Shown here in pieces: positions 6,882-12,089 of a stretch of 38,266 bases of DNA (positions are counted from its first letter, which is position 1; every line of letters starts with the position of its first letter). The stretch comes from a virus. Position numbers and translations under genes: made by a program. The DNA lies in IMG/VR virus record IMGVR_UViG_3300025914_000026, positions 1 to 38,266 of that record; one strand, written 5' to 3'. The notes under the pieces were generated by a model. That model searched no databases and was not told the DNA's origin. It worked only from the letters and a program-made list of their open reading frames with translations.

Positions 6882-7276
6882 GCCGACAGTTCCGGACGCT
6901 CGCGAGTGTATTCAAGAAAGCCGGGGCAGACCTGTGGCTTGCCGTTATCGACAGTTTCGTGACAGCCCCACACGACCTTTTCGCCAGCGCTCATTCGCCC
7001 GAGCAAACGAGCCTTCAACATCCATGCCGCTTCTTCTTCGGCTGGCGTCAGATCGTAGCCGCCGAACGGGCATTTCGCGCAACATGACTTCCGCACCTTG
7101 GGCGGCGCGCTGGCCACGACAACCCGCGTCGCCGGAGTGAACAGGGAACGCAGTGCGTCCAATTCATTGCGCGGCTGATCGTTACCCGTCAGGGCCGCGA
7201 CTACAGGCGCGGTCGGCGTAGCCGATAGAGCAGCTTCCGCGTCAGCGGCGCGCCCAACTTCCACATCCTGAACCAT
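6878..7276 (-). CDS. first gene of leftward operon, Cys-rich hypothetical
   Basis: A 132-residue protein and the promoter-proximal gene of the leftward operon. ATG 7276 has a strong ribosome site (GGAGG, 6 bases). The N-terminal half is Ala/Thr/Val-rich and probably flexible. The C-terminal half has a Cys cluster (KSCCAKCPFGGYD) plus two further cysteines, in WGCHETVD and QVCPGFLEY, with spacing suggesting a metal site (zinc or Fe-S). As the immediate-early leftward gene it is in the position of lambda N, but it lacks an obvious Arg-rich RNA-binding motif, so no such role is claimed. Confidence 0.75.
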   Translation of the reverse strand: MVQDVEVGRAADAEAALSATPTAPVVAALTGNDQPRNELDALRSLFTPATRVVVASAPPKVRKSCCAKCPFGGYDLTPAEEEAAWMLKARLLGRMSAGEKVVWGCHETVDNGKPQVCPGFLEYTRERPELSA

Positions 7277-7286
7277 ATTCCGCCTC

Positions 7287-7305
7287 CAACACTCTGATCG
7301 TGTTG
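7287..7305 (-). promoter_or_regulatory. 5'-terminal stem-loop of the leftward transcript
   Basis: CAACAC-GATCAGA-GTGTTG (minus-strand reading) is a 6-bp stem ending one base before the GGAGG ribosome site of the first gene. The transcription start predicted from the -10 hexamer at 7312-7317 falls on its first base, so the mRNA may start directly with this hairpin, which could stabilise the 5' end. Inference from spacing. Confidence 0.4.
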
Positions 7306-7311
7306 AAGGGG

Positions 7312-7354
7312 GTAGTGCACTATGCACTGTATGATTGCAAGTGCAAAACGCACT
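7312..7354 (-). promoter_or_regulatory. leftward early promoter with two operators (OL)
   Basis: Two 15-bp dyads fitting AGTGC-N5-GCACT lie at 7314-7328 and 7340-7354, with centres 26 bp apart. On the minus strand TTGCAA (7340-7335) and CACTAC (7317-7312) are separated by 17 bases; TTGCAC with CATAGT is an alternative also spaced by 17. The first dyad covers the -10 region. Its reverse complement is identical, all 15 bases, to an operator at the rightward promoter. The repressor encoded at 8636-9091 is the obvious ligand. Confidence 0.75.
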
Positions 7355-7392
7355 AGCGCGGAATTTATTTTCGGGTGGCCCTGCTCTCGGCT

Positions 7393-7758
7393 ATGACTAC
7401 AAGAGTAGGGCAGGGGATGGGGATGATCGGCTTAGCGATGATGCTGGCGGCACAGACAAGCGACCCAGTGAGCATTTCGACTGTCACCGGCGGGATCATC
7501 GCAAGTGAGTGCTCGAAGCGGGATGACCTGTCGCTCGATACATGCGTGAGCTACATTCTTGGCGTGGCGGACACGCTCCAGTTGGACGGCAAAACGTGCC
7601 ACGGTCAGTCAGAGGCTTGGACGCTTCAAACGGTTACCATTGTACGGCGCTACATCGCCGCTAACCCGGAGCAATGGGACACCTCTCCCGCATTCTTGAT
7701 CCGAGAGGCGTTGATGAAAAGCTTCCCTTGTCCTCGGGCAAAATATCAAAAGCGCTGA
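7393..7758 (+). CDS. Rap1a/Tai-like secreted immunity-type protein
   Basis: An exported protein of about 121 residues with the Rap1a/Tai pattern: CVSYILGVADTLQLDG, then C in GKTCHGQSEA, LQTVTIVRRYIAANPEQW and REALMKSFPCP, with four conserved-looking cysteines. Known family members are periplasmic immunity proteins for type VI amidase effectors, but many relatives in phages have no known role. The N-terminus has a hydrophobic stretch (MIGLAMMLAA) fitting a signal peptide. Start uncertain: GTG 7375, ATG 7393 or ATG 7417, the last having the best ribosome site. Located in the immunity region, it is probably lysogen-expressed cargo. Confidence 0.7.
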   Translation: MTTRVGQGMGMIGLAMMLAAQTSDPVSISTVTGGIIASECSKRDDLSLDTCVSYILGVADTLQLDGKTCHGQSEAWTLQTVTIVRRYIAANPEQWDTSPAFLIREALMKSFPCPRAKYQKR

Positions 7759-7803
7759 ATCTTCGGGTCGTACAGCTCTATCGGTAACAAAGGGGAGAAA
7801 CCA

Positions 7804-8037
7804 ATGCGTATATTGATGCTCGCAGCTATCGCGGCAGTCGTCGTCGCCACACCGGCAGACGCCAGGAACACGTCAGTACGGGGCTATTTCAAGCGCTCCA
7901 CTGGAACGTACGTGGCACCGTACCATCGGACATCGCCGAACCGTACCAGAGTCGATAACTGGTCGAGCCGTCCGAACGTCAATCCCTATACGGGGAAGCG
8001 CGGGACCAAAGATCCATACGCGCCGAAGAGGCGCTAG
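7804..8037 (+). CDS. small secreted basic protein
   Basis: A 77-residue protein with a signal peptide (MRILMLAAIAAVVVATPADA) and a mature region carrying the motif series VRGYFKRSTGTYVAPYHRTS, then DNWSSRPNVNPYTGKRGTK, seen in many short exported proteobacterial proteins of unknown role. Strong ribosome site GGGGAG before ATG 7804. It ends tail to tail with the lipoprotein gene, the two stop codons sharing the palindrome CTAG. Confidence 0.8.
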   Translation: MRILMLAAIAAVVVATPADARNTSVRGYFKRSTGTYVAPYHRTSPNRTRVDNWSSRPNVNPYTGKRGTKDPYAPKRR

Positions 8038-8426
8038 GGTATTGCGCACCGTCCTGCCCGAGCCATGGCCACATAGAATCTAGCTAGATCCAGGCCGTCA
8101 TCGCGAAACTTTGTCTCCCAATGGTCGGTCGTGGCTTGGTCGGTCGGCATTTTGTTCTCGACCACAAATAGGGTCGCCTCCACTTCGAACGTGTCGTGAC
8201 ATGCCCCGATTGCAGCTTGAGCCACTTCGTTGATCGACCCTTGGGCGCCGGCTAAGCGGAATGCCCAGCGATGAAGGCAGTTATCCACCTTCGTGATTTG
8301 ATTGGTGTAGTCATGTGGAAGCTTTAGCATTTCGCTTAGCTGCTCTGGCGTTGAGCAAATCTTGTCGTTCGCCAGCCCGCTGCAACCGGTTGCGACCAAG
8401 CCGAGCAAAATCACTAATCGACGCAT
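8034..8426 (-). CDS. lipoprotein, probable lysogenic-conversion gene
   Basis: A 130-residue protein with a lipoprotein signal: MRRLVILLGLVATGCSG, Cys17 in a plausible lipobox. The mature part has three more cysteines (KICSTPEQ, DNCLHRW, GACHDTF) and ends ARFYVAMARAGRCAIP. ATG 8426 has AGGGGG 5 bases upstream. The frame stays open to 8615 and includes a hydrophobic segment, so a longer form cannot be excluded. It lies downstream of the repressor on the same strand, the position of lambda rex or superinfection-exclusion genes, so it may act at the envelope of lysogens. Confidence 0.75.
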   Translation of the reverse strand: MRRLVILLGLVATGCSGLANDKICSTPEQLSEMLKLPHDYTNQITKVDNCLHRWAFRLAGAQGSINEVAQAAIGACHDTFEVEATLFVVENKMPTDQATTDHWETKFRDDGLDLARFYVAMARAGRCAIP

Positions 8427-8635
8427 ATAGGCCCCCTGCCGGGCACAATGCCAAGAGCGTGTGCCAATGGCAACTCCAGCTCCCGCCACCAGTGCCGCCA
8501 TCACCGTAGGAAAAATCTTAGACATGTTGGAGAAGTTAGAACAGAAATAGAACATGGCAAATGCGACTCGACCGCTCACGCTACGGGAACCGGCATGTGA
8601 TGTCGGTTGCCGCACCTGTCTGATGGAATGCGCGA

Positions 8636-9091
8636 TTATGCCCGCGAGGCTGCTTTGGTGGCAGCGGGAGATTGAACGGCTATGCCGGGAGCGGTCGGCT
8701 CGGCCACGCTGTCCGACACTTCGGCATCAGCTCGATAGCGCTCTAACTGTTCATGAAGCACTGGCGCGACGAGCCGAGGAAATTCCGAGAGCGGTACGCC
8801 AGGTGGAAGTCCGAATATTGCCAGGCCAAGCATTTCGGTTAGCGTCGTGATCGGCGGGATGGGATCTGGCGCCGCCATATCGCCAGCGCCCGTCAATAGC
8901 CAATCAAGCGCCACTTTGAACTTGCGGGCGTAGATCGGCGCCTTATCGCGCGGGATGCCGCCCAAATTACGCGTGTCATTCTCGTGTTGGCGATAGGTGT
9001 TGACGCTGATCCCCAACGCCTGCGCGGCCTCATCCTGAGTCTTATAGCCAGCGGCTTCGCGTGCAATGCGGAGTCGTTCGTTTGGTGACAT
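8636..9091 (-). CDS. XRE-family phage repressor (CI-like)
   Basis: A 151-residue protein with an N-terminal helix-turn-helix of XRE type: NERLRIAREAAGYKTQDEAA, QALGISVNTYRQHENDTRN and a following ALDWLLTGAGD, about residues 3-71. The C-terminal part (PITTLTEMLGLAIFGL and onward) is helical and short, with no S24 (LexA/CI) protease domain, so RecA-triggered self-cleavage is not expected. It faces the Cro-like gene across two operators and presumably binds all four AGTGC-N5-GCACT sites to hold lysogeny. ATG 9091 begins the homologous part; upstream frame is shadow. Confidence 0.87.
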   Translation of the reverse strand: MSPNERLRIAREAAGYKTQDEAAQALGISVNTYRQHENDTRNLGGIPRDKAPIYARKFKVALDWLLTGAGDMAAPDPIPPITTLTEMLGLAIFGLPPGVPLSEFPRLVAPVLHEQLERYRADAEVSDSVAEPTAPGIAVQSPAATKAASRA

Positions 9092-9114
9092 GTCGCTCAA
9101 ATAGGCGATATCAC

Positions 9115-9157
9115 AGTGCGAAAGGCACTTGCGCTGTTGGAGTGCATAGTGCACTAT
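9115..9157 (+). promoter_or_regulatory. rightward early promoter with two operators (OR)
   Basis: Two 15-bp dyads, AGTGC-GAAAG-GCACT (9115-9129) and AGTGC-ATAGT-GCACT (9141-9155), have centres 26 bp apart, the same spacing as at the leftward promoter. TTGCGC (9129-9134) and CACTAT (9152-9157) are spaced by 17 bases and read toward the Cro-like gene. The second operator covers the -10, and the first borders the probable repressor promoter on the other strand. Start of transcription is predicted at 9164, the A of the ATG. Confidence 0.75.
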
Positions 9158-9163
9158 CGCCGG

Positions 9164-9361
9164 ATGAGGACGCATGCTGACATCGTTCGCGCCGCCAACC
9201 CAGCGGTTATCGCGGCTCAACGCCGTGTATCTATACATACGGCCAGATCGTGGATTTTGCGCGACAGCATCCCTGCTGAGCATTGGGTGTGGTTCGCCGA
9301 TCGTGATCTCGCATCGCTTGACGAGCTGGCGCGAGCGGCCGCGCAGAAGGCCGCAGCATGA
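9164..9361 (+). CDS. Cro-like helix-turn-helix regulator
   Basis: A 65-residue protein: MRTHADIVRAANPAVIAAQR, then the recognition-helix-like VSIHTARSWILRDSIPAEHW and a short helical tail. This small HTH layout with R.SIPAEHW is typical of Cro/YdaS-type phage regulators. It is the first gene rightward of the operators, divergent from the repressor. ATG 9164 has no ribosome site and lies 6 bases after the predicted -10 hexamer, so it may be translated leaderless. A GTG at 9116 would place the start inside the operators and is less likely. Confidence 0.8.
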   Translation: MRTHADIVRAANPAVIAAQRRVSIHTARSWILRDSIPAEHWVWFADRDLASLDELARAAAQKAAA

Positions 9362-9376
9362 GCGCAGCCGCTGACA

Positions 9377-9643
9377 TCAACTCCCATCGGGAGGCGTCCT
9401 TGGCACGGCTTGAGCGAGCACGGTTCGAACCGACGCCAGCATCCGGGTCGCGTATTCCTGATCATCAGGACCGTCGAGAGTATCAACGAACCGGTCGATT
9501 GATTGCAGGATGCCTTCGACTGCTGCGTTTGACAGCGCGCCTTCTGCTTGGAGGCCGCGCATGACCGCTGACAACACGATCGCATTGAGCGTCCAGAGGT
9601 TGGCGATGCTGCGCGTGATCGCGTCTTGGTCCTCGGGTGACAT
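9377..9643 (-). CDS. opposite-strand small protein in the early region
   Basis: An 88-residue, well-composed frame: MSPEDQDAITRSIANLWTLN, AIVLSAVMRGLQAEGALSNA, then ILQSIDRFVDTLDG and YATRMLASVRTVLAQA. It runs against the surrounding rightward operon and has its own promoter-like sequence, so it may be a separately expressed cargo gene (moron). An overlapping plus-strand frame (9358-9564) is Arg/Leu-rich and judged a shadow. Function unknown. Confidence 0.65.
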   Translation of the reverse strand: MSPEDQDAITRSIANLWTLNAIVLSAVMRGLQAEGALSNAAVEGILQSIDRFVDTLDGPDDQEYATRMLASVRTVLAQAVPRTPPDGS

Positions 9644-9649
9644 TGCTCA

Positions 9650-9678
9650 GGCATCCGGCACCTCGCGCGCTGAGTCAA
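9650..9678 (-). promoter_or_regulatory. promoter of the opposite-strand gene at 9643
   Basis: On the minus strand TTGACT (9678-9673) and GATGCC (9655-9650) are 17 bases apart. Six bases separate the -10 from the ATG at 9643, so the transcript would begin at the start codon. The -35 is a 5/6 match to the consensus; the -10 is poor. Confidence 0.4.
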
Positions 9679-9717
9679 TCGCATGACCCCCAATCCTCAA
9701 CATGACGGAGAAGCCTG

Positions 9718-9903
9718 ATGGCTGACAACATCGACTTTTGGGCGATGCTCATCGGCATCTGCGCGACCGGGATCGTGTCCGGCGGGATCTACGGCCTGAT
9801 CGAGCTTTCCGATGCCCGCCAGCACGCGCGCTACCGCCGTGCTCAGCAGGACAGGGTCAAGGCTAGGGGCTTCATCGATCATTACGGGAGCGCCTCTAAA
9901 TGA
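9718..9903 (+). CDS. small membrane protein (61 aa)
   Basis: One transmembrane helix near the N-terminus (FWAMLIGICATGIVSGGIYG), then a basic cytoplasmic-type tail (RQHARYRRAQQDRVKARG). The ribosome site GGAG lies 7 bases before ATG 9718. The stop overlaps the next ATG (ATGA). Unknown function in the rightward early operon. Confidence 0.75.
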   Translation: MADNIDFWAMLIGICATGIVSGGIYGLIELSDARQHARYRRAQQDRVKARGFIDHYGSASK

Positions 9904-10361
9904 CGCAGCGCAACATTGCCGAGCGGGAAAAGCCAATCTTTTCCGCTTCGACCGTTTTGGACGCTTTGGCGGAATCGCTCTCAGCCATCCGCCGCGACGA
10001 CAAGCTGACCTTCGCCGACATGGCCGCTGTCCTCGGCAAGAGCGAGGATCAGGCCGGCAAGTACGCAAGCGGGCAGCAGGAAATGGGCGTGATCGCCTTT
10101 GCCCGCGCCAAGCGGGAATGGAATGGCCGCTTCACCGGGGCATTCGACCGTCTGTGCGTCGACAGCCGCCCTGCCACCATCGGTACAGACCGCGCCAAGG
10201 GCTCGGCAGTCCTGAAAGCCGCGCTCGCGCTGTCTGTCGCCCTTGAGGACGATGACGCGATCGACAGCAACGAGGTGCGCGCCAATCGCGGCACGCTGGA
10301 GAATGCGCGAGATGCGATCGAGGCGCTGCTGACTAAGCTCCAGCCCAGGGAAGTCGCATGA
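9900..10361 (+). CDS. helix-turn-helix-like early protein
   Basis: A 153-residue protein with a possible XRE-like helix-turn-helix: LTFADMAAVLGKSEDQAGKY followed by ASGQQEMGVIAFARAKREW. The later part is helical and acidic (ALALSVALEDDDAIDSNEVR). It holds the position of lambda cII, after cro and before replication genes, so it could be a regulator of the lysis-lysogeny choice. That role rests on position and a weak motif only. Confidence 0.7.
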   Translation: MTQRNIAEREKPIFSASTVLDALAESLSAIRRDDKLTFADMAAVLGKSEDQAGKYASGQQEMGVIAFARAKREWNGRFTGAFDRLCVDSRPATIGTDRAKGSAVLKAALALSVALEDDDAIDSNEVRANRGTLENARDAIEALLTKLQPREVA

Positions 10362-11095
10362 GCCGCGTAGAGGTCATCGGCAACGCCACGCTGTATCTAG
10401 GCAACGCGCTGGACGTGTTGCCGACAATTGGTCGTGTCGATCACTTCATCAGCGACCCGCCCTACGAGGCTTCACTTCACGCTGCCAAGGCGAATGTCAC
10501 GGCGCTGCGCATGGACTCCGGACCCGAACTTAAGGCTGTTAACTTCGACGCAATCGACGATATCCGCGAGCCCATCGTGGATCTCTTTGCCGCCAATTGC
10601 GACGGCTGGGTGATTGTGTTCTGCACCGTTGAGGGCGTCGCCAGATGGGCGGATGCGTTCAACCCGTCGTCGCTCAAGTACAAGCGCGCCTGCGTATGGG
10701 TGAAGCCCGACAGCACACCACAGCTTAACGGCCAGGGCCCTGCTCAGGGTGCAGAGTGCTTCGTGGTGTGTTGGGGCGGATCTGGCCACGCTAAGTGGAA
10801 CGCTGGCGGCAAGCGCGGGATCTACACGCACCTTGTCAATAATCCGGAGCGCACTGGTCTGCACCCGACCGAAAAGCCCCGCCGGTTAATGAGCGAGATA
10901 ATCGCCGACTTCACCAATCCAGGCGAGCTTATCTGTGACCCCTTCATGGGGTCTGGAACGACTGGAGTCGCCGCCGTCATGGCAGGACGCCGGTTCGTCG
11001 GGATCGAGCTTAACGAGACGTATTTCGACCTATCCTGCAAGCGTCTTGAGGATGCTCAACGCCAAGGCTCGCTGTTTCAGGAGCAAGCGGCATGA
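10358..11095 (+). CDS. DNA adenine N6-methyltransferase (beta class)
   Basis: A 245-residue methyltransferase. The catalytic motif DPPY (residues 33-36) precedes the S-adenosylmethionine-binding motif DPFMGSGTTG (194-203), an order typical of beta-class enzymes; DPPY suggests methylation of adenine at N6. Other landmarks are GWVIVFCTVEGV, CVWVKPDSTPQL and HPTEKPRRLM. No restriction enzyme is next to it, so it is an orphan enzyme, probably protecting phage DNA from host restriction or altering host methylation. The target sequence cannot be read from the gene. Coupled by ATGA to both neighbours. Confidence 0.92.
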   Translation: MSRVEVIGNATLYLGNALDVLPTIGRVDHFISDPPYEASLHAAKANVTALRMDSGPELKAVNFDAIDDIREPIVDLFAANCDGWVIVFCTVEGVARWADAFNPSSLKYKRACVWVKPDSTPQLNGQGPAQGAECFVVCWGGSGHAKWNAGGKRGIYTHLVNNPERTGLHPTEKPRRLMSEIIADFTNPGELICDPFMGSGTTGVAAVMAGRRFVGIELNETYFDLSCKRLEDAQRQGSLFQEQAA

Positions 11096-11238
11096 TCTCC
11101 CATCTCATAGCCTCCTATCGCCAACGCAAAGCCATGAAGCGCTTGGACGAGTTGGTTCAGCAAACCCTCTCAAGCTACGAGCATCGCCAATACCTGGAGC
11201 GCCGCGCCGCTGCCTTGAAGGGGAGGGCGCGGGCATGA
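11092..11238 (+). CDS. small basic helical protein (48 aa)
   Basis: ATGA-coupled at both ends. The product (MISHLIASYRQRKAMKRLDE, then LVQQTLSSYEHRQYLERRAA) is one long basic helix by appearance. No family recognised. Confidence 0.6.
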   Translation: MISHLIASYRQRKAMKRLDELVQQTLSSYEHRQYLERRAAALKGRARA

Positions 11239-11402
11239 AGGTCTACGCTGACATCCCGAAGCGGTGTGTTGCGGCACCGGCTATCATTCGCATCGTCGGC
11301 AAGGCGATGACAGTCGAATGCCTGCGACCCGTTGCGGTCAACACCAAGCATCCCAGCTTGTCCGTCTGGAACTCGAAGGCAACCATGTGGGGGCAGGGGT
11401 GA
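11235..11402 (+). CDS. small hypothetical protein (55 aa)
   Basis: Begins at ATG 11235, coupled to the upstream stop. Sequence features are MKVYADIPKRCVAAPAIIRI and the C-terminal NTKHPSLSVWNSKATMWGQG. Its stop overlaps the GTG start of the resolvase gene. The frame stays open upstream, but that is a shadow of the methyltransferase gene. Function unknown. Confidence 0.65.
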   Translation: MKVYADIPKRCVAAPAIIRIVGKAMTVECLRPVAVNTKHPSLSVWNSKATMWGQG

Positions 11403-11758
11403 TCAAGGTAACACTCCCATGGCCTGACAAGGTCCTGTGGCCCAACGGGCGCACGCGATCATTCCACAAGCGCGCTCGCCTGATCGCATTGCACCGCCAA
11501 TGGGGCAAGATAGCAGCGCTGGGGGCAGGGGCCAGGAACATCGCGCATGGCGACGAGCGCATTCCGGTGCATTTCCTTGTTCACCCCATGCCGCGCGGCC
11601 CTGCGCCCGACCGCGACGCCTGCATCTCGGCTTGCAAGAGCTACCTAGACGGCATCGCGGACGCGCTGGGCGTCAATGATAGCCTGTTCGATCCACAACC
11701 ACCGGTGATCGGTGAGAGGGGCGGTACCATCACGATTACGGTCGGGGAGGCGGCGTAA
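11399..11758 (+). CDS. rusA: RusA-like Holliday junction resolvase
   Basis: A 119-residue protein. It starts at GTG 11399 (GTGA overlap, GGGGGCAGGG just upstream) with VIKVTLPWPDKVLWPNGRTR, then SFHKRARLIALHRQW. The acidic core resembles RusA: PDRDACISACKSYLDGIADA followed by LGVNDSLFDPQPPVIGERGG. RusA enzymes are dimeric nucleases that resolve four-way junctions formed in phage recombination. Consistent with the ERF/SSB recombination set on the left arm. Confidence 0.85.
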   Translation: MIKVTLPWPDKVLWPNGRTRSFHKRARLIALHRQWGKIAALGAGARNIAHGDERIPVHFLVHPMPRGPAPDRDACISACKSYLDGIADALGVNDSLFDPQPPVIGERGGTITITVGEAA

Positions 11759-11781
11759 TGCGCGCATCCACCGTCATGCGA

Positions 11782-11830
11782 TTATCCACAACCAGCATTT
11801 TCAGACACTTATCGTGTTTTATGTGGATAA
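11782..11830. other. candidate replication origin: paired DnaA boxes
   Basis: Two perfect DnaA boxes, TTATCCACA (11782-11790) and its inverse TGTGGATAA (11822-11830), face each other 31 bases apart in the 130-base gap between the resolvase and the next replication gene. The sequence between them is relatively A/T-rich and contains a short dyad ACAC-TTATC-GTGT. With the DnaB helicase gene 250 bases downstream, a phage origin or a DnaA-controlled site is plausible. Confidence 0.5.
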
Positions 11831-11891
11831 GCGTTTTCTCGGCGGCTTGCTCCATTGCTTTACCGCAGTTGCAGGGAGCATAGAATCGTCG

Positions 11892-12089
11892 ATGGGCGCT
11901 ATCCTCCCTTTCGCGAGCAAGCAGACGACTGACGAAACCGCAGTCGAAGCCGCTTGGCGCGAGCTACAGACGCTCGTCAAACAGCGCATGGATGATCCGG
12001 GTCTGTTGGCCAATTTGGATCACTGCATGGCGACAGCGCGCGCCCTCCAAAAATTCGAGAACCTTTTCTTGGCGGAGGATGCCGCGTGA
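11892..12089 (+). CDS. small protein preceding the helicase gene (65 aa)
   Basis: Start at ATG 11892 (AGGGAG 14 bases upstream, rather far). The product is helical: TTDETAVEAAWRELQTLVKQ and then MDDPGLLANLDHCMATARAL, ending FENLFLAEDAA. The stop overlaps the helicase GTG start (GTGA). It may be a replication accessory protein by position; no family recognised. Confidence 0.65.
   Translation: MGAILPFASKQTTDETAVEAAWRELQTLVKQRMDDPGLLANLDHCMATARALQKFENLFLAEDAA

Noticed and set aside
8427-8615. Upstream extension of the lipoprotein frame with a hydrophobic segment (MSKIFPTVMAALVAGAGVAI)
   Set aside because: No ribosome site for it, while ATG 8426 has one directly followed by a proper lipoprotein signal; noted as an alternative start only.
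9358-9564. Plus-strand 68-codon frame coupled to the Cro-like gene by ATGA
   Set aside because: After 30 residues it becomes Arg/Leu-rich as expected of a shadow, and the opposite frame (9377-9643) is much more protein-like with its own promoter. A short peptide cannot be excluded.
9217-9693. Minus-strand 158-codon frame
   Set aside because: Composition (many Arg, Cys, Ser, Gln) is that of a shadow; it overlaps both the Cro-like gene and the better 88-residue frame.
11758-11883. 41-codon frame with a hydrophobic segment between the resolvase and the next gene
   Set aside because: TAATG coupling is suggestive, but the frame crosses both DnaA boxes and its codons look dictated by that sequence; the origin reading is preferred.
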